Assembly: GCA_963662155.1 (NCBI GenBank)
Contig: OY759268.1
Span: forward strand, 53,952,457-54,016,456
Direction: 5' to 3'
Length of the DNA stretch: 64,000 nucleotides
DNA from: Lamellibrachia columna
Taxonomy: Eukaryota; Annelida; Polychaeta; Sabellida; Siboglinidae
Shown here: positions 21,931 through 34,100 of the stretch, piece after piece
Layout of the letters: each line of letters starts with the position of its first letter
Position numbering within the stretch: position 1 is the first letter of the stretch
The notes under the pieces: model-generated
Seen by the model: only the letters and a program-made list of their open reading frames with translations
Database searches by the model: none
What the model was told of the DNA's origin: nothing
Program-made: the position numbers and the translations under genes

Positions 21931-22194
21931 TCGCCTAAAATCAATACGTAGTTATTCAGTCTTCGTGACATTTAACTGCAAAAAATTGTAAAAAATCATT
22001 GATTTCTCGAAGGTAGCCAGAATCATCATTATTATTATCCAAGCCAACAATGACACTGACGTCTAAATATTTGATCAGTGGATATACATTGTCAGTACTT
22101 TTGTAGTCCGAAGTGTAGAGTGTATACAGGAAAGGTGCCAGAACTGTGCCTGGGGTGCGCAAGTGTTCGGTGGGAGACCGGATAATAATAAGTC

Positions 22195-22198
22195 ATAT

Positions 22199-22290
<92 letters not shown>
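22195..22290. repeat. (TA)n microsatellite
   Basis: About 95 nt of AT with one short interruption, separating LINE copy A from a CR1 fragment. Confidence 0.98.
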
Positions 22291-22293
<3 letters not shown>

Positions 22294-22299
22294 TAAGAA

Positions 22300-22515
22300 T
22301 AATAAAGGCTTAATACTGATCCTTGTGGTACCCCACTCAAAACTGATTTCCAATTTGAAACCTCCCCATCTACTACAACACTCTTTTTTCTATACAGTTG
22401 TATATGGCATCCCCGATACCATGGGCTTTTAATGTAAGTAGTAATCTTTCATGCGGCACTTTGTCGAAAGCTTTCTGAAAATATAAGTAGATGATATCTA
22501 CTGGTCATCCCTCGT
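22300..22515 (-). mobile_element. CR1-type LINE fragment
   Basis: The minus strand matches the reverse transcriptase region of the CR1 element at 59.36-59.57 kb. It shares the segment around agcccatggtatcggggat and the following aagtttcaaattggaaatca-type stretch. Only ~200 nt remain, with deletions and stops. Confidence 0.75.
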
Positions 22516-22935
22516 ATATCCACTTAGTGATCTTCCGAAATTACAACAAAAGGGCTTGCCGTACTGTTTAATATGAGCGCGTCACAATGTATAGGTTGAG
22601 CGTGGACTTAACTGAAAACTACGCTACACCAGCACACACGTGTGACTTTGACGTTCTTGCAGCTAAGATAACGCCCAGGTCGAACTAGTACCGCAGCCAA
22701 CAATACGAAAACGAAGCTTCGCCGGAAATCTATCACTAATGACCAAATATGGTAAGACACCAATTACCCCTAAATGTCTGGCACAGCAATACGAGTCCAT
22801 ACTAGACGAATATGGAAGTAAGTTGACGAAATAGTGAATATATCAAAACAGTCAGTTTTCAGACGATTTAAAATACACGTTGGAGTAGAGCACTGATCTA
22901 CCTTAACGACGTCGCCAATGTTAAAAATAAATATT
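22516..22935. other. no gene recognised
   Basis: AT-rich host-type sequence with stops in all frames and no tandem repeat or recognised element. Confidence 0.5.
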
Positions 22936-22939
22936 GGTC

Positions 22940-23660
22940 TGTCCTAAAATACTTATAGTATGAAAGTCAGTATCGCCTATCTCAGTATATTTGACAACAT
23001 ACGGACAACAACAAAGTGCTGTGGGCAAGTACCATTTGCTTCGTTGGAATGCCATAATAGTCGGGTATAATGAAACAAATTCGTAGCCTCTGTACATCGG
23101 CAGGGTGCAGACTTACGCACAGGCTGCACATGAGGGATAATTGTGTACGCCGTAGAAACACACCTGTTATTTGACCAGACCGACTGTGTACGCGTTCATG
23201 CTAAATGAGGTTGGGTGGTGGGTAAAATGCACAATAAACATTATGAGGTGCGCCACTACGTGGCTATTCATCAAGCAAGTCACGCTATTCGTGGTCTTTG
23301 TTTGACCTCCCACTCTTTGTGTGACCTCCCACTCTTTGTGTGACCTCCCACTCTTTGTGTGACCTCCCACTCTTTGTGTGACCTCCCACTCCTCGTAATG
23401 ACTATAAGGTGGCCTGTACACTTCTGAAAACGACGTTGGTTCCGAGAAAAAAGACCCATCCCAAATTCTATGTATGCGTCCAGTTGCTTGTATTGATTCT
23501 TAGTAGAATGTAAATATGCGTATCTAATACACAATAACATCCAATGTTCAAGTTTGTGTGCGTTTAGTAGGTGTAATGATACATATAATGACTCCCTTGT
23601 GGGCTCTCTTCTGCATTGATTCATGCATGACACCAATAGACAAACGAGAATGGAATGTGA
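22940..23660 (+). mobile_element. dispersed repeat family 1, copy A
   Basis: Matches 61,560-62,210 in inverted orientation over most of its length. Examples are gtgcagacttacgcacaggc, ggttgggtggtgggt, and cgtttagtaggtg followed by aatgatacat. Divergence is moderate with indels. No coding capacity; probably a non-autonomous element. It carries a private 19-nt array. Confidence 0.7.
23296..23396. repeat. 19-nt tandem array, 5 copies
   Basis: tgtgacctcccactctttg repeated five times inside dispersed repeat family 1; the array is absent from the other copy at 61.9 kb. A 26-nt duplication (aacaatgccgcccatcacacaccc type) lies at 23,677-23,727. Confidence 0.92.
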
Positions 23661-23849
23661 CATCGTGTTTCGCACAAACAATGCCGCCCATCACACACCC
23701 CAACAAACAATGCCGCCCATCACACACCCCAACAAACTATCACGACGAGTACAAGAGGTATGTGTACAATGGCTGACTTTAGAACTGGACGGCCCGGCAC
23801 GCGTTAGTTAATGTTTATTGCCAGTGTTGTGTGGCAAGCTCATGCGGGA

Positions 23850-24350
23850 GGGCGGGATGGAGAGGAAGAAAGGGGAGAAGGGGGAGGGAGAGGGACAAGG
23901 GAAGGGAACATGAGGGAGAATGGGAGGGAGAAGGAGGCAGAAGAGGTATATATGTATTATTACAATGTGGTTTGACAACACTAGAGACTAGGAGACTAAG
24001 AGGAGACCAAATAGAAGTATTTAAAATAGTGAACGGTTATGAGGATGTTGATAGGAATATGTTCTTCAAACTTAAAGAAGGCAGTAGAACCAGAGGACAC
24101 CAAGCAGCATTAGTTAAGGAGCAGTGTAGGTTGGACATGAGAAAGTACTCTTTCCCACAGAGGGTGATACATGATTGTGTTAATGCTAGTAGTGTGAATA
24201 TGTTTAAAAATTGAATTGACAGATATTTGATAAGGGCGGGCTACACATAGATGAGAAAATTGTTGGACTCTCGATAAGCCAATGGCTTCCTTGTCCACTT
24301 TGCCATCTGGAACTTGTTGTTTGGGATGGCAATCTTGTAAAAATCTTGTT
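23850..24350 (+). mobile_element. CR1-type LINE fragment, internally deleted
   Basis: A purine-rich stretch (23,850-23,940), like the GA-rich part of CR1 ORF1 at 56.7-56.95 kb, is followed directly by the C-terminal reverse transcriptase end and 3' region. The latter shows TLETRRLRGDQIEVFKIVNG at 23,978-24,040 and tggactctcgataagccaat near 24,270. It ends in atcttgt repeats. The 3' end matches those at 35.3 and 60.5 kb, so most of the element is deleted. Confidence 0.75.
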
Positions 24351-24419
24351 AAATATCTATGGTATATCAATTGTCACTCTAAAAGTACTTAAATTTAACC
24401 ATATACTAACTACCAGGTG

Positions 24420-24720
24420 ACATTACACTCTTATTGAACAATGCTGGGTTTTATGCACGAACTGCTTCAGAATGTTGTAGCTTGCGAGCCCAGTACAACA
24501 TTCTGAAGCAACGAGTGGGTGTTTATTACATGGGATCGTGACTAAGACAACGATTGGGTATTTATCATAGTGGTTCATAACTAACATTTCAACATATTTA
24601 ATTAAATGCAACCGTAATTTACACAAGATGCGCGCCGTTTGAATTCATTGTTCGCCGCGTGTGTAACAGTGCGACACCGGATTGTATTACACTAGACGCC
24701 AAACCAAGCAGGACTGCGTA
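24420..24720 (+). mobile_element. dispersed repeat family 2, copy A (MITE-like)
   Basis: Inverted match to 54,330-54,610 (shared: gcgcgccgtttgaattcatt-like, gcttcagaatgttgtag, gtgtaacagtgcgacaccgg). It contains a near-perfect hairpin at 24,466-24,514, where gcttcagaatgttgta faces tacaacattctgaagc, as expected of a foldback or terminal-inverted-repeat element. No ORF of note. Confidence 0.7.
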
Positions 24721-25047
24721 TATCACTGTAGACAGCGCATTGTTATCAGACAAAACGTTTACATGGCCACCGATGCAATTTTGTACTGTGATCTGCACCC
24801 TGCAACGCGGTCAGCTATTTCGGGACAGTGAGGGAACACGTCGCGACCGTTGACCAATCCCATGCGCGCTTCACTGACATGTACGGTGCTTCATAGATGG
24901 GTGACCACTGTACAATGTTACGGTCTAGTCGTGTCACCTTAATGTTTATAGCGCATTTAACACACTTTCAACTGTGGGGAGATCAATTGATGTGTCGTAT
25001 ATTCAGTTCCGTGATTTATACCCAGTTCTTGTGGCATTCCAATCTAG

Positions 25048-25397
25048 CATTGGCGCGGTGGCGTAGTGGTCATTGGCGCGGTGGCGTAGTGGTCATTGGC
25101 GCGGTGGCGTAGTGGTCATTGGCGCGGTGGCGTAGTGGTCATTGGCGCGGTGGCGTAGTGGTCATTGGCGCGGTGGCGTAGTGGTCATTGGCGCGGTGGC
25201 GTAGTGGTCATTGGCGCGGTGGCGTAGTGGTCATTGGCGCGGTGGCGTAGTGGTCATTGGCGCGGTGGCGTAGTGGTCATTGGCGCGGTGGCGTAGTGGT
25301 CATTGGCGCGGTGGCGTAGTGGTCATTGGCGCGGTGGCGTAGTGGTCATTGGCGCGGTGGCGTAGTGGTCATTGGCGTGGTGGCGTAGTGGTCATCG
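25048..25397 (+). repeat. 23-nt tandem array built from a SINE promoter box, about 15 copies
   Basis: ggcgcggtggcgtagtggtcatt repeated about 15 times almost without change. The unit is the 5' end of a tRNA-derived SINE and contains a box A-like tggcgtagtgg. The last unit continues into the SINE body. Confidence 0.95.
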
Positions 25398-25685
25398 GAC
25401 TCTCGATCGGGAGAATCCGTCTTTGAATCTACCGTTTCGAATATCGGACAATTTCGTTCACTCCAGTTAACTCAGTTGTATGAAACAGTGCCTGGAAGTA
25501 TGCAGTGGTTGATATGTGAACGAATAGTCTTCGCGCAGCAATAGCAGCTGGGCTGTATGTTTACCAGATGAGTCGAGGTGGCGTTGTGATGAACAGGTTT
25601 TTCCGTGGATAAAGTGCACAACGCTGTGAACAGTTCTAAGAACTGGATACCGCGCTATATAGGAAAGTACCTTTACCTTTAGCTG
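25376..25685 (+). mobile_element. tRNA-derived SINE
   Basis: The tRNA-like head (box A-like tggcgtagtgg, degraded box B-like tttgaatctacc) is followed by a body found also at 44.86-45.10 and 48.73-48.97 kb (aatttcgttcactcc, ctcagttgtatgaaacagtg). The 3' end has the gcgctatatagg motif common to several invertebrate SINEs. Confidence 0.75.
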
Positions 25686-25689
25686 AGCT

Positions 25690-26640
25690 AACTCTACCCC
25701 ACAGCACTAGTGATCGTGTATTAATAGGTAGATTGAGATGGGCGTCAATGAGGCCAGTACTGCGAATATTTGTATTGTCGTACTGCTGTGCAGGACATAT
25801 CGAGGTAATTGACGTATTGCCCTATTTGGGGAGTCGTGAAGACTTTCCGGTGTAGCCTCGTTTTCAAAGTATTAGATACGGTGGGCTTTTCCGTGGGCGT
25901 TATTATTACTCCCAGGACACACCGGAGAACAGGTGTAGCCTGACGACACTGGTCAGGTAAGTTTCCGGTCAACCTGTGTTATAGAAAACAAAGGGTATAA
26001 ACAGTGAGGGAAACCCTTCGTGTCGCACTTTACGATTGATTTGGTCAGACACGTAGTATTATGATGGAAGTGTATCAATGTACATCTACATATTTATTTT
26101 CGTTTCTGCTTACTGTTCCGCGATACTACTTTGAATGCTATGGACGCCATTCTCCGTAGCTGGTCTGACGTGGAATGCCCTGCCTACTGCCGTGAGAGAT
26201 GCTAACATAGTTGCCGCGTTCATCATCTTAATTTAGCGTAACTTATTTAATTGGTTTTAACTTATCTTATTTTTTCTCAATTTATTCTGACTTATCTTAA
26301 ACATTTAACTTGTTAATGCACTTAAGCATGTTTTATCAGGATATACAGCGCGTGATGAAAGTGGAACTTATTATTATCTTTTTGGAACTTGTCTAAAATG
26401 AAAAAAACACATCAGTCAGTTAAACGCGCCAACGGTCATTGAACAAAAACGCGCCAGATTGGAGGCAATTTCCTTTGTCTCGGTTTTCTCAGCTAAAATG
26501 TTCTCATTTGCTGCACTGTGGCTGTTACGTTTTTTGAGCCACAGAAGTAAAGAGCAAGGCTTGTGTTGATGATACAGTGCTCGTTACATTGTAGTTACAT
26601 TGATTGATAAGGTAGATAAACCTAGTTGCCTGAAGATCAA
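25690..26640. other. no gene recognised
   Basis: Host-type sequence with no ORF of note, no tandem array and no match to other parts of the window that I could see. Confidence 0.5.
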
Positions 26641-26654
26641 AGCCCAGTCAGGTC

Positions 26655-26985
26655 ACGTTTGTGTCCTCTGTGTCTTCGCTGTCTTCGGTGTCCTCGGTGT
26701 CTTTGAAGTCCTCAAAGTCCTTGGTGTCTTCAGTGTCTTCGGCGTCTTTGGTTTCTTCGCTGTCTTTGGTGTACTCAATGTCTTCAGTGTCCTCAGTGTC
26801 CTTGGTGTCTTGGGTGTCCTCCGTGACTTTGGTGTATTTGATGTCTTTGGTGTCTTCGTCACTGTCCTCAGTGTCATCGGTTTATTTGGTGTCCTCGTTG
26901 TCTTCGGTGTATTCGGTGTCTTCAGTGTAGTCGGTGTCTTCGGCGTCTTCGGTGTCCTAAGTGTCCTCGGTGTCCAACCGTGGTA
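26655..26985 (+). repeat. imperfect 9-nt minisatellite (ggtgtcttc type)
   Basis: About 330 nt made of degenerate ggtgtctt(c/t) / ggtgtcct(c) units. It keeps long frames open on both strands (Phe-Gly-Val or Thr-Pro-Lys type), but these are composition effects, not genes. Confidence 0.9.
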
Positions 26986-27980
26986 AGATAGGGATTTGCA
27001 TACAGAACTTCTGTGATGGATTTCCGAGGATTAGTATACATATGGAAATTAACTTTTATCGAACATTAATCTACATTTCTACTAGGACTACTATGCAAGC
27101 AGGCCCACATTAAGACATCTTATGGATTAGCTAGCAGAGTATGGAATCCAGACACTATGTACTTCATGAATAATATTAGTATCTCAGCATCTTTAATCCA
27201 GACTTGATGGTCTGTTTAGGTAGAATCAACAACAGCTGAATTTGTAGGTATTAATTGATGTTAATGTATGTAACACGTTTGCTATAAAGGCAACGTATTA
27301 TATGTAGTTGCAGGACATCTGTAGAAGAACTTTAGTAGAGTAGACCGTTATAGGAAGCAATCAAGACTACCAGTTGAAGCAGACTTGTTATTTGAATTCA
27401 ATTTGATGTATGGTATCCGGGATGTGTTCCGAACAAAGCAAATCAGCATATTTCCACATCATTTATTCCCACCTATGAGGTGAACTCAAACAACGAATCA
27501 GTATCACCATAATCCCGTTTAGTAAGTGAATATATTTGCATGGTGTTCTTCCTAGAATCAACTTCACTCCGTAAGTCGAAGATAAATAACTCAGTTCACA
27601 TAGAGCATAATCAACGTATGTTCTCTTAAATCGAACGTAAAATAACACAGTTCGCGTTCAACATAAGCAAAGAATGCACAGTTCATAGCATACCTGATTC
27701 AACGGGCATTCACAGTTCGTATTCTGCACACTGCAAACCTCAATTGCCATGTAAAGTTCAAGTTATAACTACTTCGGCAAACTAATTTACACGTATTGAC
27801 AAGAAAGGCCACACGTATTAAATTACCAAACCCCCCACATTCACGACATAAGTATTACATTTATTTTCAATTACATACAAAAGTATTTGCATTTGTGGGC
27901 GTATGATGACAAGTCGATCCTTAGACAAGTAAAATATGTGACATTTTGATTATTTCGGTCCAAGCGGTTGAAAATATATA
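26986..27980. other. no gene recognised
   Basis: AT-rich, stop-rich host sequence. A local palindromic tendency is seen near 27,560-27,720 (repeated cacagttc words). No recognised element. Confidence 0.45.
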
Positions 27981-27984
27981 AACC

Positions 27985-28485
27985 ATTTATATATCGTTAA
28001 AAAAATTCAAATTGTATGAATCTGACCTAATGTGAGGCATCGCACCAAAAATACATACCTCGAGACGTGCTCTAATGACAACAAATCAGCAAAGACATAA
28101 CAAATACGCTATTTGGAGATTGACCTATATACGTACGTTCGTTAAATGCATAAACCAAAAATATATAATTTTAAATTGTCAGAAATGCAATGTTTCACTA
28201 TTATGTTTGCTAGCGCGTGACCCGAACGTTCTCGTTCTCGCTTCCATTGAGCAAAACAGGAAGCTCAAGCTAAAATCATTACTACGATCTTCGTTGTCCA
28301 TCACTTATATAAGTCTATACGTATATACTCTTGGCATTAAGTGATACAGTCGACGTTACTATATGTGTCTAAGCATAACGCTTACCGCGACGTTTGCTGC
28401 TATTGTTTGCCTCTAACTATCATTAGCGAACAGGTGGATTTAACAAGACGTCCACTGGTGATTTGGTGTACGATTTATTGTATTT
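27985..28485 (+). mobile_element. dispersed repeat family 3, copy A
   Basis: Inverted match to 51,890-52,590. Shared landmarks in the same order are tatatatcgttaaaa, tgaatctgacctaatgt, gcatcgcaccaaaaat, tttggagattgacc, tttaaattgtcagaaatgca and aagacgtccact. Non-coding; likely a non-autonomous transposon. Confidence 0.75.
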
Positions 28486-28564
28486 TACTAGTAATAATTG
28501 TATATTTAGCAATTTAGTAGTTTTAATGTATGTCATTTTATTTATAAGGTGTATTTGTCCATAC

Positions 28565-28662
28565 TGATACACAATTGTACAGCACCTCAGAACAATTATC
28601 TGGATTAGGCGCTATATAAGAAATGTAATATATTTATTATGATTATTATTATTATTACTGCA
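28565..28662 (+). mobile_element. SINE 3' end fragment
   Basis: gcacctcagaacaattatct is followed by ggcgctatataagaaa and an (ATT)n-like tail. This is the generic 3' end of tRNA-SINE families; no head is present. Confidence 0.55.
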
Positions 28663-28664
28663 TG

Positions 28665-29420
28665 TATGATTATGATGCGTCCGGGTTCAAAGTTTGACCG
28701 ACATCGACGTCAACACGGCGTGGCAAGTGTCTCACATTAGGCCTCCTTCACAGCGCATTCGAACACGCTACAGGCGGTTCTCGCACAATAGCTGTAAATG
28801 TGTGATTTGTCATTATTTGACTCTGAGCCCTTTTGTCTGCGCGTCACATCACCACCGGGTATTTTACTGTGTTGGAAGCCGCACCTACCAGCCCGCATAC
28901 TGTAAACAATTGGACAATGTAACATTGCCTTGACAGGCCCAATGTTGAACGACCATTTGCATTTGCATATTGCGGATACAACTGTGTAGAATTAAGAAAA
29001 TATTGTTTTAGCATTTTTATAGAATTTTCTTTACAATGTTTCATAGAATATACGACTATGACCAACTTGGGGAAATAAACCAGGATGTCTTTAACCAAAA
29101 CAAAGACCACAACATCGGTCACGCTACAGTCATACTGACAGGTGAAATATTGACGCAGTTTCAATGTCACTGACACCATTCTGGTATCTGGAGTCAACGG
29201 AGCGCACACACAACGTTTTACCTGCGTACTAATATGTGCACCAATATACATAGATGTGCCCTCCTGGAAAATTACACGGGCTTTCCATGGTAGGAAGAGC
29301 AGCTCTGTGTATGTTACGGTCCAATCGTCGCTCACAGCGAGATTTAATAACTGTGATTCTTTCCTAGTCGTGTCAATCACAGCGTGCGAAAGATTTCTGC
29401 ATACACGTTATCAGCGTTTT
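28665..29420. other. no gene recognised
   Basis: A minus-strand open frame of 178 codons (29,380-28,844) is present. It shows no signal peptide, domain or compositional sign of selection and no splice context that I can support. The remainder is stop-rich. Confidence 0.4.
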
Positions 29421-29423
29421 GGC

Positions 29424-29424
<1 letters not shown>

Positions 29425-29481
<57 letters not shown>

Positions 29482-29552
29482 GCGTGAACATTATCTTACA
29501 ACAACTACGATTTGGCGAAAACACATTATAGTGTTGTACATCCTGTCGTCAA

Positions 29553-29615
<63 letters not shown>

Positions 29616-29718
29616 TACACATTATTTTGTTTAACATCCTGTCGTGAACATTCATTATATACTGTATGCTAATAACATAGGGTATAAACACTGCGACGTT
29701 TCTCACTTCGTCATTAGA

Positions 29719-29767
<49 letters not shown>

Positions 29768-29768
29768 T
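29425..29768. repeat. three (TA)n arrays with short flanking inverted repeats
   Basis: AT arrays at 29,427-29,479, 29,558-29,608 and 29,721-29,765. The third is flanked by cattagactga and tcagtctaatg, an exact inverted pair, so it sits in the loop of a short hairpin. The first and second are separated by sequence containing an aacatt...cttac block. Confidence 0.93.
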
Positions 29769-29769
29769 C

Positions 29770-30370
29770 GTCAGTCTAATGCGTCGATGCGAGGCTGTCT
29801 ATGCAGGGTGGGCGAGAGTGGCAGAGGGACGGTGTAACGTTGAGTTTAGAAACAGGTGGATAGGCCAAATATCGTTGCACTTTAGTAGACTTGTCCCCCT
29901 CTGGTCACTCCCGTGAAATGGATGAATCGTGGGCTGTCTACTATTCACATAATGGTAGTATGTAAAGCTAGCTAAGTATCACCGAGGAAAATGTTCATGA
30001 GAAATACAACCAACATGTATGTTTATCATGTTTAGGGGGGCATTGCAGCGTAGTGGTTATAATGTTTTAAGCATCATTTTCACTTTTCATGGACGATTCG
30101 TTTTCAGATACAACATTCGCTTGAATCACATACGAGGACAATATGTTTTGGGTTCTTGTTACTGCTTCCTTGACGCTGTTGGTGACAACCCAAACTTTGT
30201 CTGCGTTGGAAACGTGGGGAAGTGGAAAAGAGCCTTCGACGAAAAGGGGCCACTGCTACAGGTTCGACAAACTTTTATCACCACGAGTTTCTGTATTCTA
30301 TTGATGTAAAAACACTGGCGGACGATCCTTGGTGCAGCAGAGTTTTGAATTTAGTGCAGTGTATTGTCAT
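29770..30370. other. no gene recognised; possible SINE head
   Basis: At 30,040-30,070 ggcattgcagcgtagtggtt resembles a tRNA-SINE box A region, but the body does not match the other SINE copies. No coding feature supported. Confidence 0.35.
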
Positions 30371-30374
30371 AAAA

Positions 30375-30776
<402 letters not shown>

Positions 30777-30779
30777 ATA

Positions 30780-31140
30780 TATATATTAAGAAATAGTGTT
30801 TGTTAACATTTAGTAAGGGGGCAGTGTTTTAGCGTATGCTAATCCCGGATTCCGGCAGGGAAGTCATCGAGCGAAAATAGAGTTTGTTTATAGATCAATA
30901 ATTAAGGTAGCTCAGTGAATTGTCAGAAAAAGTGGAATATTGATTAGAATAATGATTACTATTACACAAATATTTTACATAAACGTATTATAGAGACATC
31001 CGTTTTGGTTAATATTTAGTCACGGTGTGTGTTTACAGTTCGGGAAATGTATTGGTGCTGGCGTGGTTGCAGTAAGCGTTTCCGGTAAAAAGGAACTAAA
31101 AGCAGGATCTTAGCGTAAGTTAATGTATATATCTTGTCCT
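30780..31140. other. no gene recognised
   Basis: Diverged copies of the gtcagaaaaagtggaatattgattagaataa sequence (30,920-30,970) relate it to the palindrome arms upstream. Nothing else seen. Confidence 0.45.
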
Positions 31141-31146
31141 ATTGTT

Positions 31147-34100
31147 TTGAACTAGAAATGGAGATGGAACGGCTGAGGCAGTTCGGCATTGGCGGGAAGG
31201 GAAGAGGTGGGTTGGGCATGTGGTTCCGTTGGAGGGGAGTGGATGATAAAGTGGGGAAAGGCGATAAGAGAGATGCTAAGGGAAGCTCACATCAGCCTGG
31301 GCGGAGGCTGAATGGAGATAAGGTGAGTGGACGGAAAGGGACAGGACGGTATGAGACAGGGCGGAAGGAAACGGTTCGGAAGGAAACGAGAGGGAAGACG
31401 ATGGGAATGAAGGCTACGGGAGCGAAGGCACCAGGAGCCAAGGCACCAGGAGCGCAAGATAGCCAGGAGACGGGAGGGAAAGGTGACATGTTGATGGGCG
31501 AGAAGGCTGAGATGCTTCCATATGACACGACTGCTGGACAAAACACGACGGAAGGTATCCGACACAAGGGCTATTCTAAGGTAGTGACGCGAGGGGGTGA
31601 GGAGGACAGTGAGGGTGTTCGTGGGGGGTTTGATAGTTAGGAAGACTGACATAGTGCTAAGCAAGGAGGGCGACGTGGTGGTTTGCTTTCCAGGTGCAAA
31701 AATACTGTCACAGAGAGGGTGGAAAAAATCGTACACATGAGTTCTGTCAGGGATTCTAAGGTTAATGGGAAACAGGGGTCAGGGATTTCATGTACATGAG
31801 GGATGGGCTTCATCTTAGTGGAAAGGGTGCAGCAGTGTTTGATGCTGAACTATAAGCAGCAGTCGACAGTGACAAGGGAAGCATAACAAATATTGTTGGT
31901 AGCAAACATTGTTAAAACTAGCAGCGCAAGTGGGTTACACGGAGGTGCCTCAACAAGGACAACTGGGTTACACGGAGGTGCCTCAACAAGGACAAGTGGG
32001 TTACACGGAGGTTCCTCAACAAGGACAAGTGGGTTACACGGAGGTGCCACAACAAGGACAAGTGGGTTACACGGAGGTGCCTCAACAAGGACAAATGGGT
32101 TACACGGAGGTGCCTCAACAAGGACAAGTGGGTTACACGGAGGTGCCTCAACAAGGACAAGTGGGTTACACGGAGGTGCCTCAACAAGGACAAGTGGGTT
32201 ACACGGAGGTGCCTCAACAAGGACAAGTGGGTTACACGGAGGTGCCTCAACAAGGAAAAGTGGGTTACACGGAGGTGCCTCAACAAGGACAAGTGGGTTA
32301 CACGGAGGTGCCTCAACAAGGACAAGTGGGTTACACGGAGGTGCCTCAACAAGGACAAGTGGGTTACACGGAGGTGCCTCAACAAGGACAAGTGGGTTAC
32401 ACGGAGGTTCCTCAACAAGGACAAGTGGGTTACACGGAGGTGCCTCAACAAGGACAAGTGGGTTACACGGAGGTGCCTCAACAAGGACAAGTGGGTTACA
32501 CGGAGGTGCCTCAACAAGGACAAGTGGGTTACACGGAGGTTCCTCAACAAGGACAAGTGGGTTACACGGAGGTGCCTCAACAAGGACAAGAGGCCACTAG
32601 AACACACAAACCAGTAACAAAATGTGCGGAAAACATTTGTGAAGATTATTATAAATGCGTGCGTTCAAATGCAAGGAGCATAGTAAATAAGAAAAAGGAA
32701 TTAAACATTATGGTAGAAGATATTGACCCTCACATAATTGGTATAACCCAATCATGGGACAACAAAGACACATCAGATGATGAATTAAGACTGACAGTAT
32801 GCGTAATGTTTAGAAGAAATCGAATAGGAGAAAGGGGAGCGGGAGTTATTTTTTATATATTAAAGAATATAGTCAGACTTACAAAATTAAATTAGAAAGG
32901 GAAGCAAATTGCGACGAAGCTGTTTGGTGCAATATAGTTAGAGCAACTTCAACATTAACTATTGGATTAATTTACCGAAGCCCAAACTTAAACGAAGAGG
33001 TTAATACAACACTACAAAACGCTATAAAGGAAATGAGTAGAGGGGAATATATCATGATGGGATATTATAACCACGGACACATGCAATGGAAATGTCTAAA
33101 GAGTACAGGGGGTTAGGACTATCATTTTCTATTTTTAATTCAGGATAGCTTATTTACTTGACACGTGCTACCAACCTCGGAGAGTATGTGTTATATTTAG
33201 TTTTGCCTTCACAATATGAATTAGTGGACAATGTCAAAATACATGAGCCATTGGGTATCAGTGATAACAATCAACTACATTTTGACATGAAAGTAAAATC
33301 AGAAAGTACAAATAAAAAATACAGCAGAAACTTACACACACAGTTAAACATAAATATGTGAGAATGAGGAATAAGACCACAATTGAATGTTGGAACATTC
33401 TAAAATATGAAATTGAGAGTATCAATGACCAATTTGTTCCACTGAAAAAAAACAAAGAAAACAGCACAGGAAAGAAACACTTCTCAAAAGAAGCTATTAG
33501 AAAACTACCGTACAAGCAAATTATATGGAGGGTTTATAGGCCTACTAGAACGGACGCAGACTACACCAACTAAAAAGAGGTCCATAATGCAGCTACGAAT
33601 GAAATTAGACAATGTAAAAGAAGATGTGAGCAAAAATTGCATGTAACATAACAATTACAACAAGAGTAAACTAAACGTCCAGGTTGGACCTCAAGAAGAG
33701 AGTGCTGGAAATATGATCTCACAAGTTTTTTTAAAGTAGGAAGACCTAAATGGATACTCCAGTTCAGTGTTTACCAGAGAGGATGGATCCAATCACCTGG
33801 AGTGGATGGAATTTTTTCAGAACTACTAAAGGAAAGAGTAGAACAAATTAGTATGCAACTTGCAAGAGTGTTTAACTTTTCATTAAAGAGGGAGTGGTTC
33901 CTGTTGAATGGAAAGAGGCAAACATCATACCATTATTTAAAAAGGGTTCGAGAAAGAGTGAGTTTAACATCAGTGATTTGTAAATTATTAGAAAGGTTAA
34001 CTAAATACCATATGGTGAACTTTCTTTTTAGGCATAAATTATTAAATCCATCTCAACATGGATTCCTAAGAGAGGTCATGTTTAACAAATATGTTATGTT

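Larger units (their letters stand above)
20246..22176 (-). mobile_element. LINE, 5'-truncated copy A, 3' end abutting the viral polymerase
   Basis: Near-identical to 46,036-48,146. The minus strand encodes the end of a reverse transcriptase. A palm piece with GTVLAPFLYTLYTSD and a degenerate catalytic box (YLDV where YADD is expected) lies at 22,162-21,956. The C-terminal domain (MFYNIVISSTFS, CWGGNVSEHDQRR, RASRIVG) lies at 21,633-21,400. This layout is typical of L2/CR1-group LINEs. The 3' region (20,246-21,160) holds a 21-nt minisatellite and a (cgtg)n run. Homology with copy B begins at acaaccgaactagaagcg, which is taken as the element's 3' end. The 5' end is replaced by a (TA)n tract and another LINE fragment. 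The element is dead. Confidence 0.8.

Noticed and set aside
25376..25450. A functional tRNA gene
   Set aside because: The box B-like part is degraded, no acceptor stem pairs, and the sequence continues into a SINE body.
26600..26986. Phe-Gly-Val-rich membrane-like ORF
   Set aside because: Produced by the 9-nt minisatellite; the opposite strand is equally open.
28844..29380. 178-codon minus-strand ORF as a host gene
   Set aside because: No domain, signal or splice evidence, and the sequence does not recur elsewhere in the window.
31893..32607. Repetitive 'adhesive-like' protein from the 33-nt VNTR
   Set aside because: The array is inside a CR1 element and derives from its ORF1/ORF2 junction; several frames are open equally.
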